A stretch of DNA of 64,000 nucleotides from Hemileia vastatrix (lineage: Eukaryota; Basidiomycota; Pucciniomycetes; Pucciniales; Zaghouaniaceae): positions 15,267,001-15,331,000 of the forward strand of contig JASXTE010000016.1 of the NCBI GenBank assembly GCA_030280995.1. The letters are read 5' to 3'. Positions 1 to 10,980 of this stretch are shown piece by piece; position 1 is the stretch's first letter, and each line of letters begins with the position of its first letter. A program made the translations under genes and the position numbers. Under the pieces are notes generated by a model that searched no databases, was not told where the DNA came from, and saw only the letters and a program-made list of their open reading frames with translations.

Positions 1-25
1 AGTCCTGGGGATATACAGGCTGACA
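1..25 (-). repeat. Terminal scrap of a Chv1-type LTR
   Basis: The first 25 bases end in CAGGCTGACA after a CCTGG-rich stretch. This matches the right-hand end of the minus-oriented Chv1 LTRs at 5920-5944 and 45684-45708. It is probably the last bases of an LTR lying mostly left of the window. The assignment rests on a short match. Confidence 0.5.
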
Positions 26-202
26 ATAATGGACATTAATTTGATTATTTAATTAAATTTTCTTATTGTGATTATTTAATTTATTACAAAAAATTTTAAG
101 ATAAATATAATATTATTAATAAGAAAATAAGAAAAAAGGTGTGGCTTCATCCCAGTAAATAATTAATTATCTTTCTGGGTAAGTCTAGAAGCCTGGCTGA
201 TA
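26..202 (-). repeat. Remnant of a Chv2-type LTR, right-hand part
   Basis: This stretch matches the last part of the Chv2 LTRs ending at 23129, 30609 and 60443. Shared features are a GACATTAAT start, the block GGTGTGGCTTCATCCCAG and the end CCTGGCTGATA, where the usual ACA has become ATA. Its left part is missing and is replaced by the Chv1 LTR scrap, so a Chv1 element appears to have inserted into an older Chv2 LTR. Confidence 0.7.
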
Positions 203-702
203 AACTACCAGAGAGGGGGAGACTGGCTGGTAGTAATTTAAAATTACATAAAAAAACACCCCTGTGCCACTTCATGTGGCTTAGGTTTGAAAATACAAAA
301 TATATTTTGCTGCCAGATTTAATCTGGCTGCATTTAATAATAAATAAAAGAATGACCAAAGCCACTTTTAGTGGCTTTGGTCACTTTAATTATACATCTT
401 GCAGGCAGTTTAAAACTTCCTGCAAGATTTTGTGTTTAAAAACAAGAAAAGTTGCATAAAGCAACTCCACTTGCTTTTTTTATTTAAATGACTTTCATCC
501 AGTTTAAAGCTGGCTGTAAGTCTTTTTTTAAAGCAAGAAAAGTGGCTACAAGTGACTTTGGTTGCAATATATTTGTTTTTCATCTCCAAGCCAGATAACA
601 TTGTCTGGGAGGTTTCAAGGTGAGATTTGACCAGCCAATGTTGCTTTAAGAAAAATTGGCTACTATAAAAAATAAATCACCAGCTAGGTTCTTGGGCCTG
701 GT
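203..702. other. Chain of unrelated short hairpins
   Basis: About nine inverted repeats follow one another in 500 bp, each with a different stem. Examples are 204-211/227-234 (8 bp), 312-319/321-328 (8 bp, one-base loop), 353-366/370-383 (14 bp perfect, TTT loop), 396-405/419-428 (10 bp), 450-455/461-466 (6 bp), 591-595/604-608 (5 bp), 633-639/655-661 (7 bp) and 679-683/698-702 (5 bp). No credible protein is encoded; the short reading frames run straight across the stems. The function is unknown. Confidence 0.65.
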
Positions 703-942
703 TTGAATTAATAAGAAATAGTATGAGAGTTGAGATATTTAAATTTTTCCTACTCTTTTACATTTCATTTGGCATGAATTTTTTGACAGTGTGAAATGTA
801 TATTTGCATAGTTAAAAATCAAAGCCAAAAAAAGTGGTATTGGATATTTTTAAATGCCAAAACTTATATACCCAGTTTTAACATAATTGAAATATCAGCA
901 TACTAATTTTTTGTTCAGATTGTTTTTCAGAAATATGCACTT
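703..942. other. AT-rich spacer, nothing recognised
   Basis: This is AT-rich DNA with no reading frame or repeat that I can support. Its last five bases, CACTT at 938-942, are the left target-site duplication of Chv1-B. Confidence 0.6.
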
Positions 943-2216
943 TGTCAGCCAGGCTATGCCAGGAGCCCAGTAGATTGTATTTTAATCTATTGGAGCTTAA
1001 TGAGGGTAAAAAATTATGCATTTTATGTATATAAATTAATATTATATTGCATAATAAAATTATATAACAATTGTATTATAATATAACTAAAATAAGGGTT
1101 ATATTAAATTTATTATTAAATAAATTATAGATAAAATTAAAAGTCATAAAATACTTTATATTCTAAAAAATTTTGGCGCATTTTTCAAGTATTTCATACT
1201 TATAAATTATTAAGTAATATATTAAATATATTATAGTTAAAAAATCAAAATATTAACTTATAATACAATTAAATAAATAAATTAAATTAAAGTATTAAAA
1301 TAAAACTTTTATATCATATGAATTATGAATATTGAGCACTTTTTTGACTCATAATTATGTCATTAAGGTATTAAATTAGTTAAAACATTTTATTTAATTA
1401 ATTACTAATGTTGTATTCTAAAATTTAGTAATAATATTAAATTAATAAATTGTTTTAACCTAATTTAATTATTACACTAATAAAATAGGTTATATTAATT
1501 AATATCTTATGTTCCAGACTTAATTAATTAATTACACTAATTATTTTATTAAAATAGTTTAATTTTTATGTTTCACATAAAATGGGCTATTATTAAATGT
1601 GTTATAAATTGAATTAGTTAATACTTCAAGTGTTTCAATCTTATTTAATTACTCACTTTTTTTAAAGATTTGTTTGGGGTTAAATTGGTGGATTTTTTGG
1701 GCTCTTACTTATTTTTTAATTAATTGTTTTATATTTTTCCCTTACATATTTGGTACACTTAATTTTAACTATTAATTATTTTTTATCTTATCTTTTATAG
1801 AATATAATTTCTTGTGGCGCTTCAGAGGGCCCATTTCTTATATAAGGGCCTTGGAAAACCACCTGTAGCTCTATCACTTACTATACACTCAATTCAAATA
1901 TAATTTTAAATATATTACGTTTATTTAATTTTTTATTAGCATTATAATTCTATATTTAAAAGTAAATAAATTATCTAAGGCTGCTATAAGTCTATTAATA
2001 ATTATAATTGAGAGCTGCACACTGCTATATAACTTACAAGTTTTAAAAATTATAAATTGAACCTCACTGTTTTGTCACTGCTCAAATATTGTTGTAGCAT
2101 TTCTTTAAATTTTCTCTCTTACTTTCTTAAGATACCAATTTTTATAAAAATCTATTTTATTATTTTTTCTATTCCTTTCCTCCTTTTCCCTCCTTCTTCT
2201 AGACAACTGGCCAATA
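943..2216 (+). repeat. 5' LTR of Chv1-B
   Basis: The LTR begins TGTCAGCCAGGCTATGCCAG and ends near TCTAGACAACTGGCCAATA. It is homologous along its length to 18465-19735. A TATA box (TATATAAG, 1839-1846) lies just after AGGGCCC and before a conserved CCTTGG, so transcription probably starts near 1870. The terminal CA has become TA. Most of the first 800 bp is AT-rich and holds no gene. Confidence 0.9.
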
Positions 2217-2887
2217 ATTGGGAGCCTTTCAAAACGACAATGACAATACACCACCTTGCGACAAACTACATTGCACACGGACCACCCAACCCAAAAAGTA
2301 AACTTTTGCTTCAACCGTGTTTTGAACTGGGGTTTGATCATTTAGTTGTATATTAAATTAAATCATATATTATTTTGAAGTGATTTTACGATCACTATAG
2401 TAAGTTAACCTTTTCACCTCTCACTCATATTATTAAATTTTTACTGCAATAACAGCGTTTGTGGCTTAATTGCTGATTCACTGAGTGTAAGTGTTTATTA
2501 TTTTTTAATTTTTTTTTCATAGTTGACCATAATGGAGTAAAACTCTTAGTCCTAGAAAACAATTAATTTTTAATAAATTAATAAATTAATTTTATTATTA
2601 CTTTTGTTTTATTGGTTGACCATAATAGTACTCATTACTAATCCCAATATTGCAAATATATTAATTTTGGTATTAATTATTTTGGTTGACTTATAAACCT
2701 TTGTTGGTTGGTCCCATTATAATTATTGTTATTTCTTAATAAAAAATTCTATATACATAAATTTGTATTACATTTTTTGTTAATTAATTAATTTTGAATA
2801 AAAATTTAAAATTTTTGTTTTATAAAAAACTCAATTATTTATATTTTTGAAAATAAAAATTTGAATCATTAAATTAATTTTGATTCT
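2217..2887 (+). other. Leader of Chv1-B between LTR and gag
   Basis: This is an untranslated leader, homologous to the Chv1-A leader (12406-13078) in reverse complement. No standard primer-binding site lies directly at the LTR edge. About 80 bp in (2290-2340) is a segment that, read on the opposite strand, resembles the T-arm and 3' part of a tRNA. Farther on, GGTTGAC recurs near 2524, 2613 and 2685. Just before gag, CTTTGTTCACAG looks like a splice acceptor, but no matching donor is evident. Confidence 0.6.
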
Positions 2888-3400
2888 TTGTTCACAGTTT
2901 CAATGTCCAGTAGTTTGGCTAACAGCATGGATAACTTACATGTGGATTCGATTGAAGTGGATGGTGACACTGAATCTGTAGGTTCTTCTAAATTAATTTA
3001 CAAAAATTTTTCAGCTGAAAAAAAACCTTCAGGACATGGAAATGGCAGGAGAAGTGGCAAACCCCCCTTACCAAATACCTCTGAAAGAAGTAAAACCTCT
3101 AAAAAATCAGGAAAATTAACTCAAAGGTATAAAAATAAAAAAGATACCACTGACTCAACAAGTAAACAACCTGTCCAGTCACATCAAAGAACTGAGAGCA
3201 GAATGTATGAAGTACAAGGCAAGAGTAGACACACTATGGCAGCAGATGCAAGAATTATTAAATCCCAAACAGGCTCAAACTCCTCATTTCCCAGCCTTCC
3301 AGCCTCAGCCTCAACCTCAGCCCAATCAGGTACCCAGCTCCTTCACGCAAAATCAAAGCACCCTGCAGGTGGAGCAGTGGAAATGGGATTACTTGATTAG
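2888..3400 (+). CDS. Chv1-B gag, first frame (acidic N-terminus)
   Basis: This frame starts MSSSLANSMDNLHVDSIEVD, closely matching the first 30 residues of the Chv1-A gag at 12405: small polar residues, then an acidic patch and a Ser-rich stretch. After about residue 30 it runs alongside a second, better conserved frame (up to 3548), and it ends at a TAG at 3398-3400 that is absent from Chv1-A. The N-terminal part is probably real coding sequence for a structural protein. The rest may be only the shadow of the overlapping frame. Confidence 0.55.
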   Translation: MFTVSMSSSLANSMDNLHVDSIEVDGDTESVGSSKLIYKNFSAEKKPSGHGNGRRSGKPPLPNTSERSKTSKKSGKLTQRYKNKKDTTDSTSKQPVQSHQRTESRMYEVQGKSRHTMAADARIIKSQTGSNSSFPSLPASASTSAQSGTQLLHAKSKHPAGGAVEMGLLD

Positions 3401-3548
3401 CCATTACCAACAGAATGTTCAGCAACCAACAGCTCAACACCCTGGCTCATCCAGGACACCAACCTACCATCCATCTCCTCAGCCCCATAATTATCAGGGA
3501 GGGAGAAGAAAGAAGGCACAGGGGAAGTTTCCTCCCTTGCCATGGTAA
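3003..3548 (+). CDS. Chv1-B gag-region overlapping frame, ends PLPW-stop
   Basis: This is the +1 frame relative to the gag start. It encodes KIKK, a short coiled-coil segment (LSSHIKELRAE...YKARVDTLWQQ), a Pro/Gln-rich stretch, EQWKWDYLISHYQQNVQ, a basic RRKKAQ and a terminal PPLPW. The same features in the same order occur in Chv1-A (12314-11724) and Chv2-C (28834-28319), with conservative substitutions. One TAA at 3117-3119 interrupts this copy. The stop TAA overlaps the ATG of the next gag frame in ATGGTAA at 3542-3548. It is probably a gag-associated protein; the function is unknown and the start is not fixed. Confidence 0.6.
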
Positions 3549-4816
3549 GTAATTCTTTTGATAAACATGTTGGTATGTATAATAACAAATCTTCTTCAGG
3601 TAATATTGTGGATCCTGGTGAAAGAACAGTTAAGCCCTTAAAAAGACAGCTTCCTTTAATGAGTAGCCCAAATGATGTAATTAGAAAATTATCATTTGAT
3701 GAACCTTTAAATTTGACTTCTACTTCTTTAATTAATCCTTCTCTTGCAATTAAGAATGATTCTGTTTCTCCTGAAGTCTATACTTTAATTGAGAAAACTT
3801 CTGAAGAAATATTGAAAGATACCCTTGATTTTAATGTTGTAAAAGACAAACATTTGAGAAGTGTGTTAATACATGAGAGTGATAGATTAAATGATTTGCA
3901 CTTTCATTGTAAAGTAAGCTCTTCTGTACAAGATACAGCTTATTTTAAAATTAAAGAAACCTTGAATATTGTTCTTAGCCAACAAAAACAAATAAGGAGT
4001 GACCATAGATCTATCTCAGATAGGAATATCAATATACATATAACCTTGAGTGAATTGAAACCCCTTATTGAGGAAAATTATTCATTAAAAAGTGAAATTA
4101 AATCTCTAGAAAATGAGTTTAAAGGGCTTAAAAATGATTTCCATGCACTGAATGCCAAACACACAGTTTCTGAGGACAGAAACTTTTTATCTCTTGCAAA
4201 AGTAAATGACCAGATGTCTGAAATTCCAAGGATAAGAAACTATGTGGCTGACCTGTAGGAAAAATTTTCCATCTTTGCCATCAATAATTATGGTATAAAT
4301 GAGAATGCTGCCCATTAGCTGCATAAAAATAAAAGAAAAGAACCTGAACATAGTTCCTCTTTTCTTCCTCATACTTCAGCCATTAAACAAACTGACAATG
4401 AGTCTGTAGAATATTTTGCTACTAGCAAAAAATCTTGTGATGGTCATGTACCAGCTGTTTCTGTAAATAATGAAATTTCTGAGCACCTGGCAAAACTTCA
4501 GGAATTATTAATGATAAATAATTCAAACCAAAGGATGGACCATCCCAGTAGTCAGAAAAATTGGCCTAAATTGGACCAATATCCTACCTTTGATGGTGAT
4601 TCTTCATCTGATTGGCAACACTTTATCCAAAGAATTGATAATTTAAAGAGATCTTATAAACTACCTGATCAGGAAATTGTTTCTAAGCTAATTTCTTTAT
4701 TTTACAATTTAGCCTTGATGTGGTATGAATCTGTTCTTTTAGATAACAATCATTATACATGGAATGATTGGAAATCCTTGATTGAGAATCAGTTTGGTTG
4801 TTCAAAATTCTGGTTG
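3542..4816 (+). pseudogene. Chv1-B gag main frame, N-terminal part
   Basis: The frame starts at the ATG embedded in ATGGTAA. The first 240 residues are polar and helical with coiled-coil character, ending at a TAG at 4256-4258 after NYVADL; Chv1-A reads through at this point. The frame resumes after another stop near 4318 with the retrotransposon capsid domain: WPKLDQYPTFDGDSSSDW, then the YKLPDQEIVSKLISLF and MWYESVLLDNNHYTW blocks. It is cut at 4816 by Chv1-A within FGCSKF; the rest of the capsid resumes at 14207. This is the structural capsid precursor of a virus-like particle, here inactive. Confidence 0.8.
4812..4816. repeat. Left target-site duplication of Chv1-A (GGTTG)
   Basis: GGTTG at 4812-4816 is repeated at 14207-14211, directly outside both ends of Chv1-A. 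A 5-bp duplication is normal for Ty3/Gypsy integrases. Confidence 0.92.
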
Positions 4817-5944
4817 TGTCGGTCAGTCGTCTAGAAGAGATAAGAGAAGAGGGAAGAAAAGGGAGGAGGACAAGAAGGAGATAGTAGTTTAGAAATAAAA
4901 GAAATAAAAAAAACAATTGAAATTATTTAATTTATTTGAGAGAAAGCAACGACGAGTGATTTGAGAGGTGACAACAAATTGGTTTTATTAATATTAATAT
5001 TATTTAAGTAAGAGTTCTGCGCGGCAAACACTATAATTACTATCAGACTTAAGGCAACCTTTAAATTGTTATTTAGAATTTTTAATTAGAATTTAATACT
5101 AATAAAAATAATAATAAGCGTAATAAATTTATCTTTGAATTGTTGAGTGTGTAATAAGTGATGAGGCTACAGGGGATTATCCAAGGCCCTTTTATAGGCA
5201 ATGGGTCCTCTGAAGCACCACTATATTTGTAAATACAATAATTATAATAGGATAAAACAAGTATATCAAAGAGTAAGTGAAACATAACAATGTAGAGAAA
5301 AATATAAAACAAATAATTAAAAACACCAATTAAGAATCCAATTTTCCCGCCATTAATTCCCAAATCAGTAAGTAAAAATAGTGAATAACTAAACAAGCCT
5401 GGAACATAGTAACTATGAGAAAAATCATTCAAAACAGATGGTACAGTCTGATTTAAGGATTTTTAAGTGAAACAAAAAATATTCTGACGCAACAAATATG
5501 TTATTTATTTCAATTCAGTATTAATTAGTTTTTCCTGACACAATTATAGGTCAAAAGAAGCGTCATTATTTATTGTTTAATATTATAAAAAATGATATTT
5601 AATATATAAATATAAATAATTAGATTAATTATATTATAAGTAAATTTTACAATTATAATTATAATATATGTTTTTAATTAATTAAATATAAATTTATAAT
5701 TATTAAATACATAAAAAATGCGCCATTATTTGTAGAATATAATATATTATGTTAAATTTAAATGTATAAAAAATTTATATAACCAATAAAATTAATATAA
5801 CACTTATATGTAATAAAATACTTATATAATTTTATTATGCAATAAAATATTAATTTATATACATTAAATACAATTCTTACCCCCTCTTTCAGGTCTTATA
5901 AGCTACATATCATTTACTGGACTCCTGGAATAGCCTGGCTGACA
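4817..5944 (-). repeat. 3' LTR of Chv1-A
   Basis: Read on the plus strand it begins TGTCGGTCAGTCGTCTAGAA and ends CCTGGCTGACA, with TG...CA termini. The TATA box on the element strand is TATAAAA (plus 5190-5196), in the conserved context GCCTATAAAAGGGCCTTGG. It has the same length as the 5' LTR, apart from two compensating single-base indels. Confidence 0.95.
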
Positions 5945-5954
5945 CTCCCTCACT
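5945..5954 (-). other. Polypurine tract of Chv1-A
   Basis: On the element strand AGTGAGGGAG lies directly against the 3' LTR. The same tract is next to the 3' LTRs of Chv1-B (18455-18464), Chv1-D (45709-45718) and Chv2-C (23130-23139). It is the usual primer site for plus-strand DNA synthesis. Confidence 0.85.
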
Positions 5955-5977
5955 CTAAAAAAACAATAAAAAAAATG

Positions 5978-7315
5978 CTAAGATTTTTTCTTTTTGTAAT
6001 TTTTCAACAGAGTAGGCAGATTTGAAATCTCCTTATCAGGTATCCATGCATCATGTTCAGATGATTTGTTCTTATATCACAATAAATATTCAGTACCTCT
6101 TTCAGAGGTGATAATTCTATCATTGAGAATTTTATCAATTTCTGCTGTTTCTGTAACTTCCTGAGGGTTTTTCTTAGGTCTTCCCCTTCTTTTGGGAAAT
6201 AAGTCACTGTTGGAAGTATAAGGCTGAAGCAAAGAAATGGGAAAAACAGGATGTTTCCTATCATATGGAGAATACAATACAACTTCTACTGCATTATCAC
6301 CAACCATTCTTTTAACAACAAACGGTCCTACAAAAGGATCTTTTAATTTGTGGTTACCTTGTAAATTGAAATGGACAGTAGAGATCAACACTTCATCACC
6401 CTTTTTAAATGTGTATTCTTTATGGGATTTATCCCATCTTTTCTTTTCATATTCAAATGCTTTATCAATACAGCTCTGAGCATGTTTTCTGCATAGCTGT
6501 TGCATTTGCATAAATGATTTTACACCAGGGTGTAGTTCCAACTTAGGTAATTTATTATTGAGAATCTGAGCAGGAGTGTTTGGGACATAACCTAACCAAA
6601 GCTCAAAAGGATTTTTCTCAGTGACAGAATGAACAGTGCTATTATATGCAAATTCAAGACCAGGCAAAAGAGTGACCCAATCATGAGTAAATCTGTCATT
6701 GTCTTTATATTCTAAACCAAAGGCACAATACCTTCTAATCATATCTTCCAGAGTTTGAATCATTCTCTCATCTAGACCATCAGTTTGAGGATGGTGAGAT
6801 GTAGACAATTTTAACTCACAGCCACAAATATCCATCAAAGAGGTCCAAAACTCAGAAGTGAATTTTGGATCCCTATCAGAGATAATGGCTTTTGGAAAAC
6901 CAATAATATTAAACATGTAAGACCACCATAAGAAAGCTAATTCTTTGGTGGATACATCTTTGTGGGTTGGAATAAATTTCCACATTTTTGTGAATCTATC
7001 CACTATTACCCAACATGAGTTAAAGCTGTCTTTACCTGCAACAGGAAGACCAGTGACAAAATCCATATTAATGATTTGCCAGAGAGCATTAGGTGCTTCA
7101 ATATGTTGTAATAACCCTGCTCTCTTACCTGTTAACCTTTTAGATTTTTGGCAGGAATCACAAGATTCAACATATAATTTTGTGTCTTCAGACATATTAG
7201 CCCACCATGCAGTGTTTTTGATTCTAATCAATGTTTTTTCAAGATCAAAATGACCAGCTAATATGTCATCATGACAAAGTTTGAGGATAGTTTCTTTCAT
7301 AGAAGGAGGAATCAC
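5978..7315 (-). pseudogene. Chv1-A integrase with C-terminal chromodomain
   Basis: An HHCC zinc-binding domain (CHDDILAGHF...CDSCQKSK) is followed by the DDE core: Asp in INMDFVTGLP, Asp in SDRDPKF, Glu in DGLDERMIQTLEDM. A GPF-type module follows (DPFVGPFVVKRMVG), and a chromodomain closes it (EIDKILNDRIITSERGTEYL, then HDAWIP). Chromodomains of this group steer integration toward marked chromatin. A TGA at 6077-6079 replaces an Arg codon seen in Chv1-D inside the chromodomain; the same frame then runs on to a TAG at 5978-5980. Upstream it is joined to RNase H through a frameshift near 7360. Integrase proper is otherwise open. Confidence 0.9.
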
Positions 7316-7358
7316 AAGTACATTAGTAAGCTTCCTTTTATAATATATATAACCATCT

Positions 7359-8033
7359 TCAATAGAGACTTTCTTTATTTAAAGCATTTTGATACTTTGC
7401 AGAAAGAGTTTTTATTAATGCTTGAATTGAAGCATTCTTAGAATCATTTAAGATAGTAACTAATTTATTTAAATCAGAATCTTTATCATATGAATCCAGA
7501 ATTAATTGTAATAACTCTTCTTCCATATCAGGTGTAAATATACCATGGTTATGAATAGTATCATCTTCAGGTACATAAGCAGGATTGGAGTCATTATTTG
7601 GCAGAGGCAATATTGACAGCATATCAAAATTGGAGTGAACATTTCCAACCCTATGGATAATTGTCATTCTTCCTCTGTATTCTTGGACAGAAAGTTGCCA
7701 CCTGAACATATGTCTGTTAGGTGTCTTTAGGTTTAAGAGGGACTTCACAGCACTACAGTGAGTTACCAACTCAAATTTTTGGTCATCCAAATAGTAATGA
7801 AGCTTCTCAAGAGCCCAAAAAACTGCTAAGCACTCCAATTGAGTGGCACCATATTTCAATTCACTATTTCTTAAGGTTCTTGAAATATAACAAATTACAA
7901 CCTCTGAGGATTTATCATTAATAATTTGCTTTTGGTGAAGGGCAGCACCCAGACCAATAAAGCTAGCATCTGTATATAGGACAAATGGCTTTTTAAATCT
8001 GGAAGAGCCAATATAGGGGCTGTCATTAAGCAA
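7359..8033 (-). pseudogene. Chv1-A RNase H segment of pol
   Basis: The segment starts at FKKPFVLYTDASFIGLGAAL, the first catalytic Asp region of Ty3-type RNase H. It continues with LRNSELKYGATQLECLAVFW (catalytic Glu) and FELVTHCSAVKSLL, where His replaces the Asp seen in the sister copies' FELVTDCSAV. That would remove a catalytic residue. Frame breaks on both sides separate it from reverse transcriptase (single-base losses near 8000 and 8107) and from integrase (near 7365). It is part of the pol polyprotein and non-functional as it stands. Confidence 0.85.
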
Positions 8034-8097
8034 CTTTTTAATGTATCAAAAGCTTTTTGATAGTAATTATTCCAGAGAAAAGCAACCTCTTTTCTGG

Positions 8098-9126
8098 TCA
8101 GTTTGTAAGAGGCAAGGCTATGACCTGATAATTTTTAATATATTGTCTATAATAGCCACACATACCCAAAAAACTTTGGATTTCTCTTACAGAAGTTGGT
8201 GCTTTCACATTTTGAATGGAAGAAACTTTGTTATGGTCTACACAAATTTGTAAGCCTGACACAACATGGCCAAGGACTTTCAAATATTGAAAACCAAATT
8301 TACACTTTTTTAAAGATAAGTTCATATTGATTTCATCCATTTTTTGGAAAACTCTATTCAAGTGAATCATATGTTCATCGAAAGTTTTAGAAAAAACAAT
8401 AATATCATCAATATAAACCATGAGCCAACCTTCAATAATTTCTTGATGGAAAGTGTTATCCATAACTTTCTGGAAAACTGAAGGAGCATTTTTAGGGCCA
8501 AATGGCATCCTAACATACTTATATATTCCCATATGAGTAGCAATAAGCAAAAATATTTGAGAATTTTTCTCAACTGGAACTTGATGATAACCTTTATTAC
8601 CATCCAGACAACTAATAAATTTTGCACCTTGCAAGGTAGCATGTATTGAATTTATTCTGGGTAAAGGATAAATATCATCAACAGTATAAGTGTTTAAAGC
8701 TCTGTAATCTCCACATAATCTAGCTTTATCTTTTTCATAAGAAATCAAGACTGGGGAGATGACGCAATATTTGGGGGTGACATCCACTTTCTCAATGATA
8801 TTCATTTTTAATAATGTTTCAATATTATCTTCAAAATCTTTTCTTTTTGATGGAGAAGCAGGATATGGTTTTTTCTTAAGGGTAGGAGGAATATCACTCA
8901 AATTACAGGATATGTTAATTTTCATATCTTCCTGAACAATTCCCAAGACATGAGAACCATGAGCAAAAGCCATAGGGAAAGAGGTAATAGAGGCAACAAT
9001 AGAATCTTTTTGTTCACTAGTCAACTGATCACCAAAAGAAGCAGTATTTATTTCATGTAATAAATCATCCATTTCAGTTGTTGATCTACCTTTACACTGG
9101 ATCAGTGAGTTACAAGATTTCAACAA
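8098..9126 (-). pseudogene. Chv1-A reverse transcriptase segment of pol
   Basis: Conserved motifs appear in order: ARLCGDYRALNTYTVDDIYP, FISCLDGNKGYHQVPVE, YKYVRMPFGPKNAPSVFQ, the catalytic WLMVYIDDIIVF and LKVLGHVVSGL, followed by the connection FLGMCGYYRQYIKNY. It is open for 342 residues in the same frame as the protease and gag upstream, from which only nonsense codons separate it. It ends after IALPLT by a one-base deletion, seen by comparison with Chv1-B near 16300. It would copy the element's RNA into DNA in the particle. Confidence 0.9.
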
Positions 9127-9189
9127 ATGCCCAGAAGTTCTAGGAGAGGAAATTTTGAATTTCCTTTTCCCATTTATTCCTAAGGTAAA

Positions 9190-10719
9190 TCAATTATTTG
9201 CTGGGTCCAGTTTCACACCAAACATGGTTAAAATATCATTTCCCATAATAAACCAATTGCTCAAATTATCAATTTTCATGACAACAAACTCACAAATAGC
9301 TCTGACAAAACCACCATTATATTTGAAGAATACAGAGGTTTTGTATTTTCCAATAGGAAATAAGGTAGAACCATGCCCTCTCAATTTTTCAGAAGTTATA
9401 GGTAATAATTTACTCAAATATTCCTTATCCACTTAAGCCAAAGCTTTTTCAGATACTACACTTCCTCCAGCACCAGAATCAAGAACTACATCAACATTTT
9501 TACCATTAATGATAACAGGTGCCTTTAAAGGGGATATAGGTATAGAATTGTTAGTAATATCTTTAAATATGTCAGCATTTTCTACTGAAGATAAATCTAA
9601 TACACATTCTTCAGATATATTATTTAAATAATGGACATCTTGTTCCAACATTAAAACATCTTTAACAGAATCATTTTCATAGGAGATATTACTTTCACAT
9701 TCACTGGAAGAATTATTGACATCAAGTTCAACTTCATCAGTGTCTTCATATTGTTCAACAAGATGAATTTTCTTGTCACAAACATGACCCTTCTGCCACG
9801 GTTTGTTACATTTATAACAAGTATTTGTTGCATATTTTTTAGGTGCAACTGGGGCAGAGGGTTTACTAGATTTCTCTGGGAGCTTTGTAGAAGGTTTATT
9901 CTGATCATTATAAGATTTACCAAGGTAATTCTTTGGTTCATATCTATGGTTGAGCAGTACTTCATTACAGATATTAATGAAAGAAGAATTTTCCCTTACA
10001 TGCTCAGTTCTAGCCACAATCAAATCCCTAAGAGAATTTGGTAATTTATACAAGATTTTATCTCTCCAAATATCATAATCCATCTTTGGATCAATTGCTC
10101 TAGGGATTTTTGTTATTTTCATCAGAAAAACAATGGGCTTTTCAAAAGAGGAGGATATATATCTAGTATTCTCATACAGTGTCTGTTGAGCTAACCTGAA
10201 TTTTGAACCACCAAATTGATTCTCAATCAAGGATTTCCAATCATTCCATGTATAATGATTGTTATCTAAAAGAACAGATTCATACCACATCAAGGCTACA
10301 TTGGAAAATAAAGAAATTAGCTTAGAAACAATTTCCTCATCAGGTAGTTTATAAGATCTCTTTAAATTATCAATTCTTTGGATAAAGTGTTGCCAATCAG
10401 AGGAAGAATCACCATCAAAGGTAGGATATTGGTTTAACTTAGGCCAATTTTTCTGACTACTGGGATGGTCCACTTTTTGGTTTGAATTATTCATTATTAA
10501 TAATTCCTGAAGTTTAGCCAGGTGTTCAGAAATTTCATTATTTACAGAAACAGCTGGTGCATGACCATCACAAGATTTTTTGCTAGTAGCAAAAGATTTT
10601 ACAGATTCATTGTCAGTTTTTTTAATGGTTGAAATATGAGGAAGAAAGGATGAACTTTGCTCAGGTTTTTTCCCTTTATTTTTATGCAGCTTATTGACAG
10701 CAATCTCATTTGATTCATT
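9190..10719 (-). pseudogene. Chv1-A gag C-terminal half and protease
   Basis: The capsid domain (WPKLNQYPTFDGDSSSDW through SLRDLIVARTEHVREN) is followed by a basic linker, a zinc knuckle of plant/fungal Ty3 type (CYKCNKPWQKGHVC), an acidic linker and a retropepsin-like protease with VVLDSGAGGSV, where DSG is the active site. A TAA at 9433-9435 replaces the Ser codon TCA of Chv1-B just after the active site. A TGA at 9190-9192 replaces the Cys codon TGC at the protease end. Otherwise one frame runs into reverse transcriptase. The MITE at 10720-10980 separates this part from the gag N-terminal half. Confidence 0.88.
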
Positions 10720-10980
10720 CACTACGCAATATAGGGGGTGGACTTGCTAGCAAGTCCTCAACCTGAACTCAGATGGAACTCAGATGGAACTCAGACTGAA
10801 CTCATACTGAACCCATACTGAACTCTACTTGAACACCCACCTAAAACTGTTCTGCTGAGTGGTGTTCATCCCTGATTGTATGGTTCCTTTATCAATAGCT
10901 CAATGTGTGTTCAATCTATGGTGAGTTTGGGTCCAAGGTTGCGGACTTGCTAGCAAGTCCGCCCCCCATATTGTGTGGTG
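10720..10980 (+). mobile_element. MITE copy 1, CACTA-type, in Chv1-A gag
   Basis: This is a 261-bp non-autonomous DNA transposon flanked by ATT (10717-10719 and 10981-10983). Its terminal inverted repeats start CACTACGCAATATAGGGGG and contain the perfect palindrome GGACTTGCTAGCAAGTCC. Next to the left end are about seven units of an 11-bp repeat (consensus GAACTCAKAYT). CAC-starting ends, a 3-bp duplication and subterminal repeats are hallmarks of the CACTA (EnSpm) superfamily. It splits gag; Chv1-B and Chv1-D are uninterrupted at this place. Confidence 0.9.

Noticed and set aside
203..702. The hairpin chain as a CRISPR array or tRNA cluster
   Set aside because: The stems are all different, there are no constant repeats or spacers, and no cloverleaf can be drawn.
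2057..2356. Small ORFs across the LTR-leader edge of Chv1-B on both strands
   Set aside because: They cross the LTR boundary, are not conserved in Chv1-A and have low-complexity content.
3538..3552. GGTAAGTAAT at the end of the overlapping gag frame as a splice donor
   Set aside because: The match to a donor is good in Chv1-A and B, but Chv1-D has GGTAAGAAAT and Chv2-C has GGTAGGCCCC. What all four share is the ATGGTAR start/stop overlap.
5082..5432. 116-codon hydrophobic frame in the Chv1-A LTR (also 13344-13736)
   Set aside because: It appears in both LTRs only because these are 98% identical. It lies in AT-rich LTR sequence and is absent from the Chv1-B and D LTRs.
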